Assembly: GCA_039679645.1 (NCBI GenBank)
Contig: JBDKUO010000062.1
Location: 1-64,000 of the forward strand
Length of the DNA stretch: 64,000 bases
Reading direction: 5' to 3'
From: Armatimonadota bacterium
GTDB taxonomy: Bacteria > Armatimonadota > UBA5829
Both the position numbers and the translations under genes were made by a program. The notes under the pieces are model-generated. The model worked only from the letters and a program-made list of their open reading frames with translations. It made no database searches and was not told the origin of the DNA. Shown here piece after piece: positions 41,501 through 49,181 of the stretch (position 1 is the stretch's first letter; the number at the start of each line of letters is the position of its first letter).

Positions 41501-43608
41501 ACCCGGATATCTTTCAAGGCCGGATAATGTGTGACAGTGAGAGTGTCGGTGGCTGTGTGGCCCGCCAGATCGGTAGCCGTAACTGTTATGACATTAGCGT
41601 TTTCACCATCCGCAAGCGCAAGTCCCGAAGCGCTCCAGGTGGCGTTTTTCTTGCAGTCGCAGGTATAGGTGCCAATGGCTCCCGTACCTGAATTGAACCA
41701 ACTCACACTCACTACACCAAGGTTGTCGGAGGCAGTCCCACCGATATCGATTGTCGATGTTTCCGGCCAGTAGTGGTCCTCGGATGTCGGACTTGTGATA
41801 GTAACGCTCGGGCTTATCGAATCATTAATTATGGTAATAGAAGCAGTAGTTTGATTGCCGTCACTATCGGTCGCAGTAAAGACTATGTTGTTGGTGGTGT
41901 TAGGCTCAATGTTAATATCACCAGTCCACCAGGTCGTCCAATCTCCACCGTCCTGACATAACTGCGCTGGAGTTCCCTGAGTCGTATTCTGCCATGTTAC
42001 CGACGAGACCGCTCTGTTGTCGGATGCTATGCCACAGATGTTAATGGTATTCTGCGATGTGCAGTAGGTCGGCTCAGTGGTAGGGCTGGTTATTTGCAGC
42101 TCAGGAGGAACCGTCGCTGGGGAACCCGCATAAACCTTCAGACAGTTGTTAATCTTTTTATCAGAATAGTCTACCCAGTAGTCTTCCCAGTTGTTACCAT
42201 CCGGACTTATATAACTCTCACCCGGATTGGATGTGGCTGATGAAGCATGACGATTATCATCCGCCAGTTCGACCGGAACAGGAAATGTATAATCCGGAGT
42301 CGTCAGTTTTACCACCGCTGAAAACTTCTGGCCCTTGGTAACGCCGACCGGTGTATCAAGCTGTATGGTCGTATATCCCGGATTGGCGACCGTGCCGGTT
42401 TGTTTAAGCGCATAGCCGCCGGAACTAACAGGACCGGATGTAGGATCCTTGTAGATATAAATCTCATACGGCGAGTTCGGCTCGGCAGTATACCAGCCGA
42501 CCGCTGTCAGCGGCTGATTATCGGATGCGGTAAACACATTTGCAAACCACGCTGTCTCATTATTGTAGCCAAAACGGGACACCCAGCCAAGAGGATCATA
42601 CTGGTAGATTTTAGAATAGTTGTCCGTTGAATCAGCCGTAAAAACACAGCTCGCAGCCCACATCATCAAATTGGCATCATAATAAGAGATATAAAAATAG
42701 CCGTGGTCTCCCCAGGAGGCTGCCCAACTGTTCTTTACGATAAATGCGCCATCGCCGGGGGGTGTTATGGTGAAGTTTGACTTTGAATAATTGTCATCCC
42801 AACCAACTATACACACCCCATGATTGGTGCCCACCGCCATATCCATATAATATGCATAAGTTGCCGGGTTGTAGAAACCATAACCACTATAGGTATAAAT
42901 AGCAAATGATACAGCCACCGCGCCATAAGTCATTATTGCCTGTTTGATATTGTCATTATCCAGAGAGGATTCACGCGGCGGGATCTGAATATATTCCTGA
43001 ACATGCTTCTCTGCTGTGTAAGATGTGTGACTTGTAGAAACACAAGAATTCTCATCATAGGGGTCGTCTGATTCACTCACGGGGCCGGCCCACCTTAGAA
43101 GATAGGCTGCAGCCATATCATAATTACCGCCACTGCAGCAATCATAGTCTTCTCCGGTAAAACCGGACAAGTTTTTCATATTATTCTCTGAAAAATCCGT
43201 GTTCTCAGCCGACAGAAGACTCGATTCCAAAGAACCTATGGCCGCAAACGCCCAGCAACTGCCGCAACCGCCTTGGTTTTTGACAGGAGTTACCTTGTTG
43301 TGATCGCGAAGATCATATGAGGTGGGAAGAGTGGCCATCAGCCGATTTCCGGTAAGATTCAGGTGTTTGCCTTTTAGGTAGGACGTGTCACAAAAAGGCG
43401 GTATCAATCCTGTGCCGTGCTCGCCCGTCTCTTGAAGCAATGACGAGACTTTGCTTTCACCCTTCAGGTATTTTGCATACTCCGGATTTATCGGCGCCCG
43501 CTCAAGCTGTAATTTATCGGCAAAGCCTGCAACCGACAGAAAAAGCGCTGCAGTAAAAATTAACAATGTAGTAGATATGCTTCTTACGAATGACCTGCTT
43601 ACCTTCAT
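38599..43608 (-). CDS. Giant secreted papain-like (C1A) protease with lectin-like, Ig-like and NHL domains
   Basis: The 1669-residue protein has a signal peptide (STTLLIFTAALFLSVAGFA), a propeptide and a C1A peptidase domain (about 93-320). The catalytic set is present: Gln112, Cys118 in GGCGSCWAF, His263 in GTNHGVCIVGWDD and Asn293 in VKNSWAASWG. A lectin-like beta domain follows (about 330-490), then Ig-like domains, six NHL propeller blades near 793-1089 (ADSGNNRIQKF and similar), then two long Ig-like repeats and another. The last 200 residues (WKGMVMVSLPIIPDDTDPKN) resemble C-terminal modules of large surface proteins. GGTGGAG precedes the ATG at 43608. A sigma-70 promoter lies at 43744-43773. 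It likely degrades protein at the cell surface. Confidence 0.88.
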   Translation of the reverse strand: MKVSRSFVRSISTTLLIFTAALFLSVAGFADKLQLERAPINPEYAKYLKGESKVSSLLQETGEHGTGLIPPFCDTSYLKGKHLNLTGNRLMATLPTSYDLRDHNKVTPVKNQGGCGSCWAFAAIGSLESSLLSAENTDFSENNMKNLSGFTGEDYDCCSGGNYDMAAAYLLRWAGPVSESDDPYDENSCVSTSHTSYTAEKHVQEYIQIPPRESSLDNDNIKQAIMTYGAVAVSFAIYTYSGYGFYNPATYAYYMDMAVGTNHGVCIVGWDDNYSKSNFTITPPGDGAFIVKNSWAASWGDHGYFYISYYDANLMMWAASCVFTADSTDNYSKIYQYDPLGWVSRFGYNNETAWFANVFTASDNQPLTAVGWYTAEPNSPYEIYIYKDPTSGPVSSGGYALKQTGTVANPGYTTIQLDTPVGVTKGQKFSAVVKLTTPDYTFPVPVELADDNRHASSATSNPGESYISPDGNNWEDYWVDYSDKKINNCLKVYAGSPATVPPELQITSPTTEPTYCTSQNTINICGIASDNRAVSSVTWQNTTQGTPAQLCQDGGDWTTWWTGDINIEPNTTNNIVFTATDSDGNQTTASITIINDSISPSVTITSPTSEDHYWPETSTIDIGGTASDNLGVVSVSWFNSGTGAIGTYTCDCKKNATWSASGLALADGENANVITVTATDLAGHTATDTLTVTHYPALKDIRVFPSKVGLVQGMSQEFKAVPIDINGNIRPLAEGSSLTWSATTGEIDSQTGLFKAGSGSSVVTVKSGSAASQVNVEVFSATKAGGYALERWWGGNVDKPIGVAIGLDGSVYLADSLNNRIQKYSSTGSYDDSFSGIGSDPFDTPRGIAIDSLGNFYISDTRNNRIQKYSPDWELVAGWGSYGTGNGQFVSPHGIAVDGSDNVYVADSGNNRIQKFNSNGNYLAQLSSSTTTGADFSWPRDVSVVDKDGTRYIYVVDTLNNRVVMFTETTSSSLTTVLYDSKLGVTNTGLSQSVTYHLVKPWGSGGIGDGEFMNPTGIEVGMTGDVFVSDYINNRVQVFDSTGNFVGKWGEYGTSGGQFVQPTGIRQDADGNVYVVDMNNDRVQKFVPDEDTTVVITSPEAGFDGFWHNSSIPVVGTTTGIVVGLTWSNSTTGDSGICTGVRTWSVAGVPLTLGRNNIVITAQDSAGNEVKQTLTIYYTQNAHALVVTTPSLNPSTVESGSTTTVGASAVDSQGHDVTYSWSDGGAGGSFANPSASSTTYTVPVNSSSADKVVTITCHAVCKVDSAITGSASAQLIVTGGHVVTLTGPTLTPSTIDPGKTTVCAITAIDSRCDLLKYRWSDSGAGGTFSPSVSAQNPTYTAPTNTTDGDKHINITCTATCTSISTTKATGTAVLTVTNPKPIISITGPTSDDSTTRTGASINLSGTASDDTTTIKWANLGTGASGTISGATSWKIDGIEIVEGDTNVITVTARDAAGQSAFDSLQVTRESTPVEDAWKGMVMVSLPIIPDDTDPKNVVSFYDMDWMMYRTKSGKYFGYGNDTNHYCWFDPTSATPGRGFWAMFEDTPIEPCGEVPDQAASTEKDPNVVSIHLYKGWNLIGQPFMKTVTWDTTAITVQTVDSASMALNKAGTYVKSYAWGWQQDDDNPLTGKYYLVGNPGAISGATDKMAPWRAYWIKALQECYLVIPAP

Positions 43609-43967
43609 TTCTTCTTCTCCACCTCTTGAGTCGGCATCTCATCAAGCCGATGTAACACAACTGACCTTATTATTCGACACAGTCGGGAAAACTCATTCCG
43701 CCACAGTAGTAAATTGAGGCAGGCTGCCTGCTTGGATAATTGCATTGTATCCCCGCTGCGAAGCTAAAGTCAATAGCCGAAGACCAAAACACACGCATAT
43801 TACTCAGCCCTGGTTCTATTAGCACACAAGCGTGTGCTATACACAAAGATTGACACCCAAAACCTACAAAATGTTCCAGGAATAACCATCATGCAAAAAC
43901 AATAACAAAATGACTGGAGCAAAAGCCCGGATGATTTGCTCAAACGCGGGAAATGGAAAGGAGTAAT
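43609..43967. other. 359-base intergenic region with promoter and palindrome
   Basis: No gene. It holds the protease promoter (43744-43773) and a perfect 8-bp inverted repeat, TAGCACAC (43820-43827) and GTGTGCTA (43832-43839). That repeat is either a terminator-like structure for the upstream 210-residue gene or an operator for the protease promoter. The leader between promoter and ATG is about 130 bases. Confidence 0.5.
43744..43773 (-). promoter_or_regulatory. Predicted promoter of the giant protease gene
   Basis: On the minus strand TTGACT (43773-43768), an 18-base spacer and TACAAT (43749-43744) give a good sigma-70 match. Confidence 0.55.
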
Positions 43968-44600
43968 TCAGTTCAGGGTATCGAGGAAACCACTGACCTC
44001 ACGGAACAGGTAATCATACGCGGCATCCATCTTCGATTCGGCAATAGCAATATCATTAAACGGGTTTGGATGCTGCACATCAAGCTCCACATAAAGCTGT
44101 GTCAGATCGCTGAAAAACGGCTCAAACTTAAGCTCATGCACCCCATCTTGATGAAGCACGACACGCAAACCTACGCCCTGCCTTCCGGGACCGAGAAGAT
44201 CGAGGTTATCTTTGATTGAACTGAGCGCGCTGCTCTCCAACAGTTCAGCAGCGTTGCGACCACCCTCGACTGGCAGAAATGCCGTCAACTTGATGCCGAA
44301 TGTCATAAACTGGGGAATCTTGAGCCTCTCCTGGGCCATCTTGAAAAGGTCCAGCGACTTCTCTTTGGATGACTGGAAGTAGTCTACATTGTCATTGACC
44401 TGCATGCGCGTGGTCTGAATGAAAAAATCTCCACTTGGGTTTGCCATGCGAGCGCCATCAGGCAAATGCTGAAGAGTCTGGAACGGATAGCGTTCAGTAA
44501 TATCCGCATAGATGTGGTTTACCTGCTGAGGCTGCAGTTGATATGGCGGATAGACAATTCCGGCGGTCATACGCCGACAAGTGAGAAGTTGTGTTTTCAT
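43968..44600 (-). CDS. Hypothetical protein, about 210 residues
   Basis: I do not recognise the family with confidence. The 210-residue cytoplasmic protein has no signal peptide or cysteine motif. The opening after residue 15 (IVYPPYQLQPQQVNHIYADI) and the closing SKMDAAYDYLFREVSGFLD recall small sporadically distributed proteins (TIGR04255-like), which begin with a Pro-Pro motif and end in a helical segment; this is a weak impression. GGAGAG lies before the ATG at 44600. It is on the same strand as the sigma factor fusion upstream, 167 bases away, but no promoter was identified between them. Confidence 0.6.
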   Translation of the reverse strand: MKTQLLTCRRMTAGIVYPPYQLQPQQVNHIYADITERYPFQTLQHLPDGARMANPSGDFFIQTTRMQVNDNVDYFQSSKEKSLDLFKMAQERLKIPQFMTFGIKLTAFLPVEGGRNAAELLESSALSSIKDNLDLLGPGRQGVGLRVVLHQDGVHELKFEPFFSDLTQLYVELDVQHPNPFNDIAIAESKMDAAYDYLFREVSGFLDTLN

Positions 44601-44767
44601 GGCTCTCCACAGGAAGATTTGGTGAGTTGATTTTACATCACACGCCAGGCATAGTCAAGAGGTTGGCTGTCACTATACCTGTAAACATGGCGCGTCCAGA
44701 CTGCATGCGAGAAATGAGCGGCAATTCATAGACTGCCGCCCATTTCCAATCCACATGTTCTTTGAAA

Positions 44768-46018
44768 TTAGCCCTCCGGCACATAAGGCGGATGCCAGAG
44801 CTTGCGGATATCATCTAAATCCAGTTTGACCTGTGCACATCGTTCTAGACCAAATGCAAAACTGACCACGCCGAAACGCGATGGGTCAAGCCCGGCTTTG
44901 ATGAGCCATTCATCTTGCGCAATTCCTCCGCCTGCTATACCCATCCACTTATTACGCCATAGTACTTCATAGTTTTGAACATCACCAACGAATAAATAGC
45001 TCTGTGTTGAGCCTGGCCTGAATTCTGCTCCGTGAACAAGTTTGGCTGCCACTCGTCGCATCGTTTCATCGAGCTTCCGAGTATTCATGCCTTCCTCAGC
45101 CCACAGAACTTCTGCCTGATGAAAAACCTCAAGTCTTGTCTCTGATTCAATATCTGCCGGTCTGAAGACACGACCTACTGTAATCAGTTTGCATGGCCCA
45201 CCGCCGTTATTGATCCAGAAATTGGCCAACTGTGATGTCAGCTCAGGCCGCAATATTCTATGCTCATCGACGATATTTTGCTGAATATCAAGCTCCAACA
45301 TTAATTCTTCGCGTTCGCACACCTCGTCAAGCGTCACTTCTTCAAAATCCGGAAAACACGAACGAAATGCCTCCCATAACTTGCGAATTGGATGACCTTC
45401 TATTTCCAATGGCCGCGGCAATTCCAGGAGCTTGCGGATTCGCTCCGGAAAATCCTTCGGCAGGGCATGTGTTTTGAGTTCATCGTTTACCATTTGGACC
45501 ATCCTCTCTTTGAGCCGGGTCCGCGAAGAGTGCAGGCGGTTATTGACTGTCGATACCGGCACTTCAAGGAACTCGGCAACGTCTTTTTGGCTGTAACCGT
45601 TGATATAGAACAGGGTGGTCACTATCCTCTCGCTCTCAGACAGGGTCGAGATCGCCTTAAGCACCATCTCACGCATCTCATGTGCCTCGGCAAGCGCTGC
45701 CGGGCCAGGATCGTTGGAAGCGACCTCGATCACAGACTCCAGAGGCACTGTTTGGTGTCTTTTGCGCTTGATGCGGTCGCAGTGCTTAAAGATGATCTTC
45801 CTGAACCAGCCGGGAAAAGCATCAGGCTCTCGAAGCGCGTCCAGATCACGATACGCCTGTATGAACGCTTCCTGCGCTGCATCTTCCGCCAGATGAAAGT
45901 CACCCGTCACGGAATACGCATACGCAAGCGCCATGTCCTGAAAACGCCCGACTATCATCCCGAACGCATCCAGGTCACCGCTCCTTGCCCGATCTACCAG
46001 CGACTTCAGTTCGTCCAT
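44768..46018 (-). CDS. ECF sigma factor fused to a PheS-like class II aminoacyl-tRNA synthetase domain
   Basis: The 416-residue protein has two parts. Residues 1-180 are an ECF sigma factor: region 2 (AYSVTGDFHLAEDAAQEAF, then AFPGWFRKII) and region 4 (LSESERIVTTLFYINGYSQ, then VSTVNNRLHSSRTRL). Residues about 205-412 match the catalytic core of PheRS alpha: HPIRKLWEAF, motif 2 (GRVFRPADI ... RLEVFHQAEVLW, 282-306), GIAGGG (360-365) and motif 3 (FAFGLERCAQ, then DDIRKLW, 387-408). The FPFTEPS substrate loop of true PheS is replaced (STQSYLFVGDVQNYEV). So it may bind ATP or an amino acid but is unlikely to charge tRNA. No anti-sigma gene is adjacent. Inference: the C-domain senses a ligand for the sigma factor. 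Confidence 0.85.
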   Translation of the reverse strand: MDELKSLVDRARSGDLDAFGMIVGRFQDMALAYAYSVTGDFHLAEDAAQEAFIQAYRDLDALREPDAFPGWFRKIIFKHCDRIKRKRHQTVPLESVIEVASNDPGPAALAEAHEMREMVLKAISTLSESERIVTTLFYINGYSQKDVAEFLEVPVSTVNNRLHSSRTRLKERMVQMVNDELKTHALPKDFPERIRKLLELPRPLEIEGHPIRKLWEAFRSCFPDFEEVTLDEVCEREELMLELDIQQNIVDEHRILRPELTSQLANFWINNGGGPCKLITVGRVFRPADIESETRLEVFHQAEVLWAEEGMNTRKLDETMRRVAAKLVHGAEFRPGSTQSYLFVGDVQNYEVLWRNKWMGIAGGGIAQDEWLIKAGLDPSRFGVVSFAFGLERCAQVKLDLDDIRKLWHPPYVPEG

Positions 46019-46144
46019 GTCCGCTCCTGTTCTGTTTTGGAAGGCCCTCCATATTATAAGACCCAGTTATGCGATGATATCTTTAATGCAAAACCGCCAC
46101 CTGAACTCGTCAGGTGGCGGGAAAAAGCAGGCTGTGGAAACGAT

Positions 46145-47767
46145 CTATCCGAATTTCAAAGCTAATCGGCCATCTTTGGGCAGTATCAGAACAAATTGGT
46201 CCTGCCGCCTCTCAAAGCGTCCTGATGAACATTGAACCTTGTAATCAAACCCTTCGTGCTTGTAGGCCAAAGAGTCGGCTGTCACGTCGACCAAGTCAAT
46301 CGACTTATCAGCGCTCCAGCTCATCTCCAGCGCCCAGTCAGAACCATTGTTCTCAATCTCCAGACAATCAGGCTTACAGAAAATTTCAAAGTTACCACAA
46401 TCAGCCAGAGGCCATGAAATGTGCAGGTCAGTATCTGATGACTCACTAACTGTCGGGGATGACCCAATAATCGGCTCATACTCACTGTTGCCTGCCAGAT
46501 GTACAAGCCTGATCCCCGCAAGACGATCCTTAGTGCTCCAGTTGTAGCCGTCCATAACCGGCAGCGCATCGTATATACACGCTTCGCTCTTGCAGGTATC
46601 CTGCAAATATCTCTCCGGGTAGCGCTGGTCGAAGAGGTGAATATCGCGTATTCTCAGTTTGCCGTCTTCCCAGAAAAGGTTGGTGCGGTAGAACCGGCTG
46701 TCATACCATACACTCTTACGGCCCTCGCCCTGCCAATCAGTTAAGGCTGTGACAGCCGTCGGTGGAGTAACATCGAACTTGGACTTGAACCACTTGCCTG
46801 AATCGACAAGCCTCTCGATGCGCACGATACCCTCATCGCGCAGCCTTGCAAGCTCTTCAAACTGATAGGTAAGTCCTTTTTGCATACTCGGCCAGCCGAA
46901 TGAGTTTTCTTGACCCACCTGAGCATAGCCAAAGGCAAGACATGGCGATTTGAAATTGACATCAAAGAACCAGTCGACCCATTCCTTGCATCCACCGCCA
47001 CCTTCATATACAGGCTCCAGCGTCACCACGCCCTGCCTCTCCTCGCCGAGGCTGTAGTCATATTGATAGATGGGGTCGCTGCCCAGCATCCTGAAGACCG
47101 GGACGGATATCTGATGCGACTTGTCCTGAGCCGGGACTATAGCATTAGCCCTGCTGGGATAATAGCCCTGATTCCAGTAGCCTCCCCAAAGGGTATAGCC
47201 GTCTGTTCCGCACTGGTCCTTGCAGTTGCAGGCGGCTGTGATTCCGTACTTATCTGCCAGGTAGCCAAGTGTGTAAGAATCCAGAACCCATGATCCCACC
47301 GACTTGGGGTAATATCCGAAAGCCTTGCGAAAGTCTTCCATGAAAACGTCAATTGTCTTCTCGCGCTCGGCTGGGCTGTAGCCTACCATCATACCCACAT
47401 CTGAAAACCAATCCCAAGCCCATCTGCCTCGCCACTTAATGCCGGCTTTCTCTACAAGCGGCTGGACCATCTCCAGCCAGAGCCCTACTTCGTATCGCGA
47501 GTCTAGCTTCTTAAGCAGGTCCGTGAACTTACTATCTATAAGCGCATCATACTGCGCCAGGAATGTGGTGGGCAGGTCTAGCCTGCTTGTAAGCTCAATA
47601 GCTTTCGCCACAGGCTCTACCAGGTCTATAGGCTCGCGCGGCTCAAGGCCTCGAATGAAGAAAATTGGATTTACAATGCGTGGTGATGTCAAGACTTCCT
47701 CCAGAAATTGTCCTTGGCAATGAAGGCTTTGCCAACTGTGCGGTCTAAGAATAGAATGATAGTCCAT
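46145..47767 (-). CDS. Large hydrolase-like protein, polysaccharide deacetylase/GH-like, unassigned
   Basis: The 540-residue protein lacks a signal peptide. The first half has a barrel-like flow (IFFIRGLEPREPIDLVEPVA, FLAQYDALIDSKF, YEVGLWLEMVQPL, KSVGSWVLDSYTLGYLADKY) that recalls NodB-type or GH57/38-type barrels searching for glycans; the second half is beta-rich (RIRDIHLFDQRYPERYL, then LHISWPLADCGNFEIFCKP). It reminds me of DUF3863-type proteins, with no firm match. A GGGG run near residue 253 is odd. The ribosome site is weak. It sits just upstream of the sigma factor fusion on the same strand, 126 bases away, so it could be an unlinked gene or a target of it. Confidence 0.5.
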   Translation of the reverse strand: MDYHSILRPHSWQSLHCQGQFLEEVLTSPRIVNPIFFIRGLEPREPIDLVEPVAKAIELTSRLDLPTTFLAQYDALIDSKFTDLLKKLDSRYEVGLWLEMVQPLVEKAGIKWRGRWAWDWFSDVGMMVGYSPAEREKTIDVFMEDFRKAFGYYPKSVGSWVLDSYTLGYLADKYGITAACNCKDQCGTDGYTLWGGYWNQGYYPSRANAIVPAQDKSHQISVPVFRMLGSDPIYQYDYSLGEERQGVVTLEPVYEGGGGCKEWVDWFFDVNFKSPCLAFGYAQVGQENSFGWPSMQKGLTYQFEELARLRDEGIVRIERLVDSGKWFKSKFDVTPPTAVTALTDWQGEGRKSVWYDSRFYRTNLFWEDGKLRIRDIHLFDQRYPERYLQDTCKSEACIYDALPVMDGYNWSTKDRLAGIRLVHLAGNSEYEPIIGSSPTVSESSDTDLHISWPLADCGNFEIFCKPDCLEIENNGSDWALEMSWSADKSIDLVDVTADSLAYKHEGFDYKVQCSSGRFERRQDQFVLILPKDGRLALKFG

Positions 47768-47860
47768 TTTACCAGATGTAAACCGGAAAATACGAGAAAA
47801 ATGAGTTCAGCTTTCATGGGAATAAAAAAAGCTCAGCCGAAGCCGCCCTGCGAGAGGGCT

Positions 47861-47936
47861 AACCTTCGGGGCATCCGCCCGCAAAGTATAGAGATCATTA
47901 GGCAACCTTCGGGGCATCCGCCCGCGAAGTATAGAG
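47861..47936. repeat. Tandem pair of a 33-base hairpin element, family B
   Basis: Two copies (47861-47893 and 47904-47936) differ at one base. Each carries a stem with CTTCG/CGAAG outer arms and GGGC/GCCC inner arms. A third, diverged copy is at 55407-55429 with GGAC/GTCC inside. The pair lies just upstream of the dppA-like gene. Confidence 0.65.
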
Positions 47937-47973
47937 GCAATCTCGCATCTTTTCCGGCAAATAGGAGATAGAT

Positions 47974-48774
47974 ATGAAGATTTATATATTGACTGATTTG
48001 GAGGGAGCAGGCGGGGTTATCAACCGCAGCCATGTATTTTCCGACCAGCCCGGATATCCGCAGGCGCGGCACTGGCTGACTATGGACGTCAACGCAGCCG
48101 TCGAAGGCGCTATAGCAGGCGGAGCGACGGAAATACTCGTGCTCGACGGTCACGGCGGCAACGGCGCATGTAATTTTTTATACGATGAACTCCACCCGGG
48201 CGCGCAATATATCCAGGGTGCGCCATACACACAATTCCCGCAGGGGCTCGACGACAGTTTCGACGGTTTCTTTTTTGTAGGAGCACACGCCATGGCTGGT
48301 ACGCCGGGTGCAATCCTCGAACATACGATGTCGTCCATGTCCTGGGTCGAGATGCGCATAAACGGAGCGCCTACAGGTGAGATCGGCCTCTTTGCCGCTG
48401 CTGCGGGTATGCGAGGTGTGCCGTTTGTGATGGTAAGCGGCGATGACAAGGCCTGCCTTGAAGCTGCATCGATCAGCCCGGATGTAGAATGCGCAGTCGT
48501 CAAGGAAGGCATAAGCCGCCACTGCGCAAAGCTGTTGCCGCCTGCAAAAGTGCGAGAGTTAATTAAAGAGAAAGCCAGGCTTGGAACGGCCAAGATCAAA
48601 TCGATTCAACCGGTCAAGATAGATGGACCCGTCGAGATTCAAATCAGGTATTTCCGAAACGATCTCGTTGAAGCAGTCCACGAGCGCGAAGGGGTCCGCA
48701 AGGTTGACCCGCAGTCGGTTGTCTTTTCGGGTAAGGACTTGCTGGATGCATGGAAAAAAGTTATGGGCGGATAG
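47974..48774 (+). CDS. D-aminopeptidase DppA-like (M55 family)
   Basis: The 266-residue cytoplasmic protein fits M55: TDLEGAGGV (Asp8 and Glu10), DGHGGN (His60), GAHAMAGT (His105) and EHTMSS (His117), the metal and acid residues of the DppA decamer that cleaves D-Ala-D-Ala and D-amino acid peptides. AGGAGA precedes the ATG at 47974. Family B hairpins lie right upstream. No dpp transporter is adjacent. The fit to the family is close, but D-specificity is inferred from known members. Confidence 0.92.
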   Translation: MKIYILTDLEGAGGVINRSHVFSDQPGYPQARHWLTMDVNAAVEGAIAGGATEILVLDGHGGNGACNFLYDELHPGAQYIQGAPYTQFPQGLDDSFDGFFFVGAHAMAGTPGAILEHTMSSMSWVEMRINGAPTGEIGLFAAAAGMRGVPFVMVSGDDKACLEAASISPDVECAVVKEGISRHCAKLLPPAKVRELIKEKARLGTAKIKSIQPVKIDGPVEIQIRYFRNDLVEAVHEREGVRKVDPQSVVFSGKDLLDAWKKVMGG

Positions 48775-48839
48775 GCTTTTACGCTCTGCTTTTAGCCATC
48801 ACTATAAATGAAAACTGGGAGGTTGCGCCCTCACCCCGG

Positions 48840-48859
48840 CCCTCTCCCCCAGGAGAGGG
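48840..48859. repeat. GC-rich hairpin of the CCCTCTCC type
   Basis: CCCTCTCC (48840-48847) pairs with GGAGAGGG (48852-48859) around CCCA, 66 bases after the dppA-like stop. Compare 25098-25121. Confidence 0.5.
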
Positions 48860-48932
48860 AGTGGGATAGGCTGAAGTATCTTACCTCTTGCTTCTTACAC
48901 TTAACTTCTGTTTTTTGAGGGAGGAATATATA

Positions 48933-49157
48933 TTGAATAAACCGACAGCAGTTATAAGAAGAGAAATAATGGCAAACACTGGCCCTGATATCTACGGGAT
49001 CAAGCGCAATGACAGGGTCCGATCACCCAAGGGTGAGATTTTTATCTTTTTAGGCGTCAGCGAAGGGATAGCCCATGTAGAGCGCGTCGATAAGACTAAA
49101 GGCAATCCCTTCGTTGAAGTCGACAGTGGCGAGTTTTCACGCTGGCAAAAAGTGTGA
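48933..49157 (+). CDS. Small hypothetical protein (74 residues)
   Basis: A short open frame with a strong ribosome site, GGGAGGAA, 6-8 bases before a TTG at 48933; an ATG at 48969 is the alternative start and would give 62 residues. Composition is charged and beta-like (GIKRNDRVRSPKGEIFIFLG, then GIAHVERVDK). No motif recognised. It lies between dppA and the convergent IMP dehydrogenase gene. The good start signal and normal composition support it as real. Confidence 0.55.
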   Translation: MNKPTAVIRREIMANTGPDIYGIKRNDRVRSPKGEIFIFLGVSEGIAHVERVDKTKGNPFVEVDSGEFSRWQKV

Positions 49158-49181
49158 GAACTCCTTGATCATCAATAATGC

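Noticed and set aside
44768-46018. Housekeeping phenylalanyl-tRNA synthetase alpha chain
   Set aside because: The domain is fused to a sigma factor, lacks the N-terminal coiled coil and FPFTEPS loop, and no pheT follows.
47861-47936. CRISPR-like direct repeats
   Set aside because: Only two copies, a short 10-base gap and no spacer array or cas genes. The unit itself is a hairpin.
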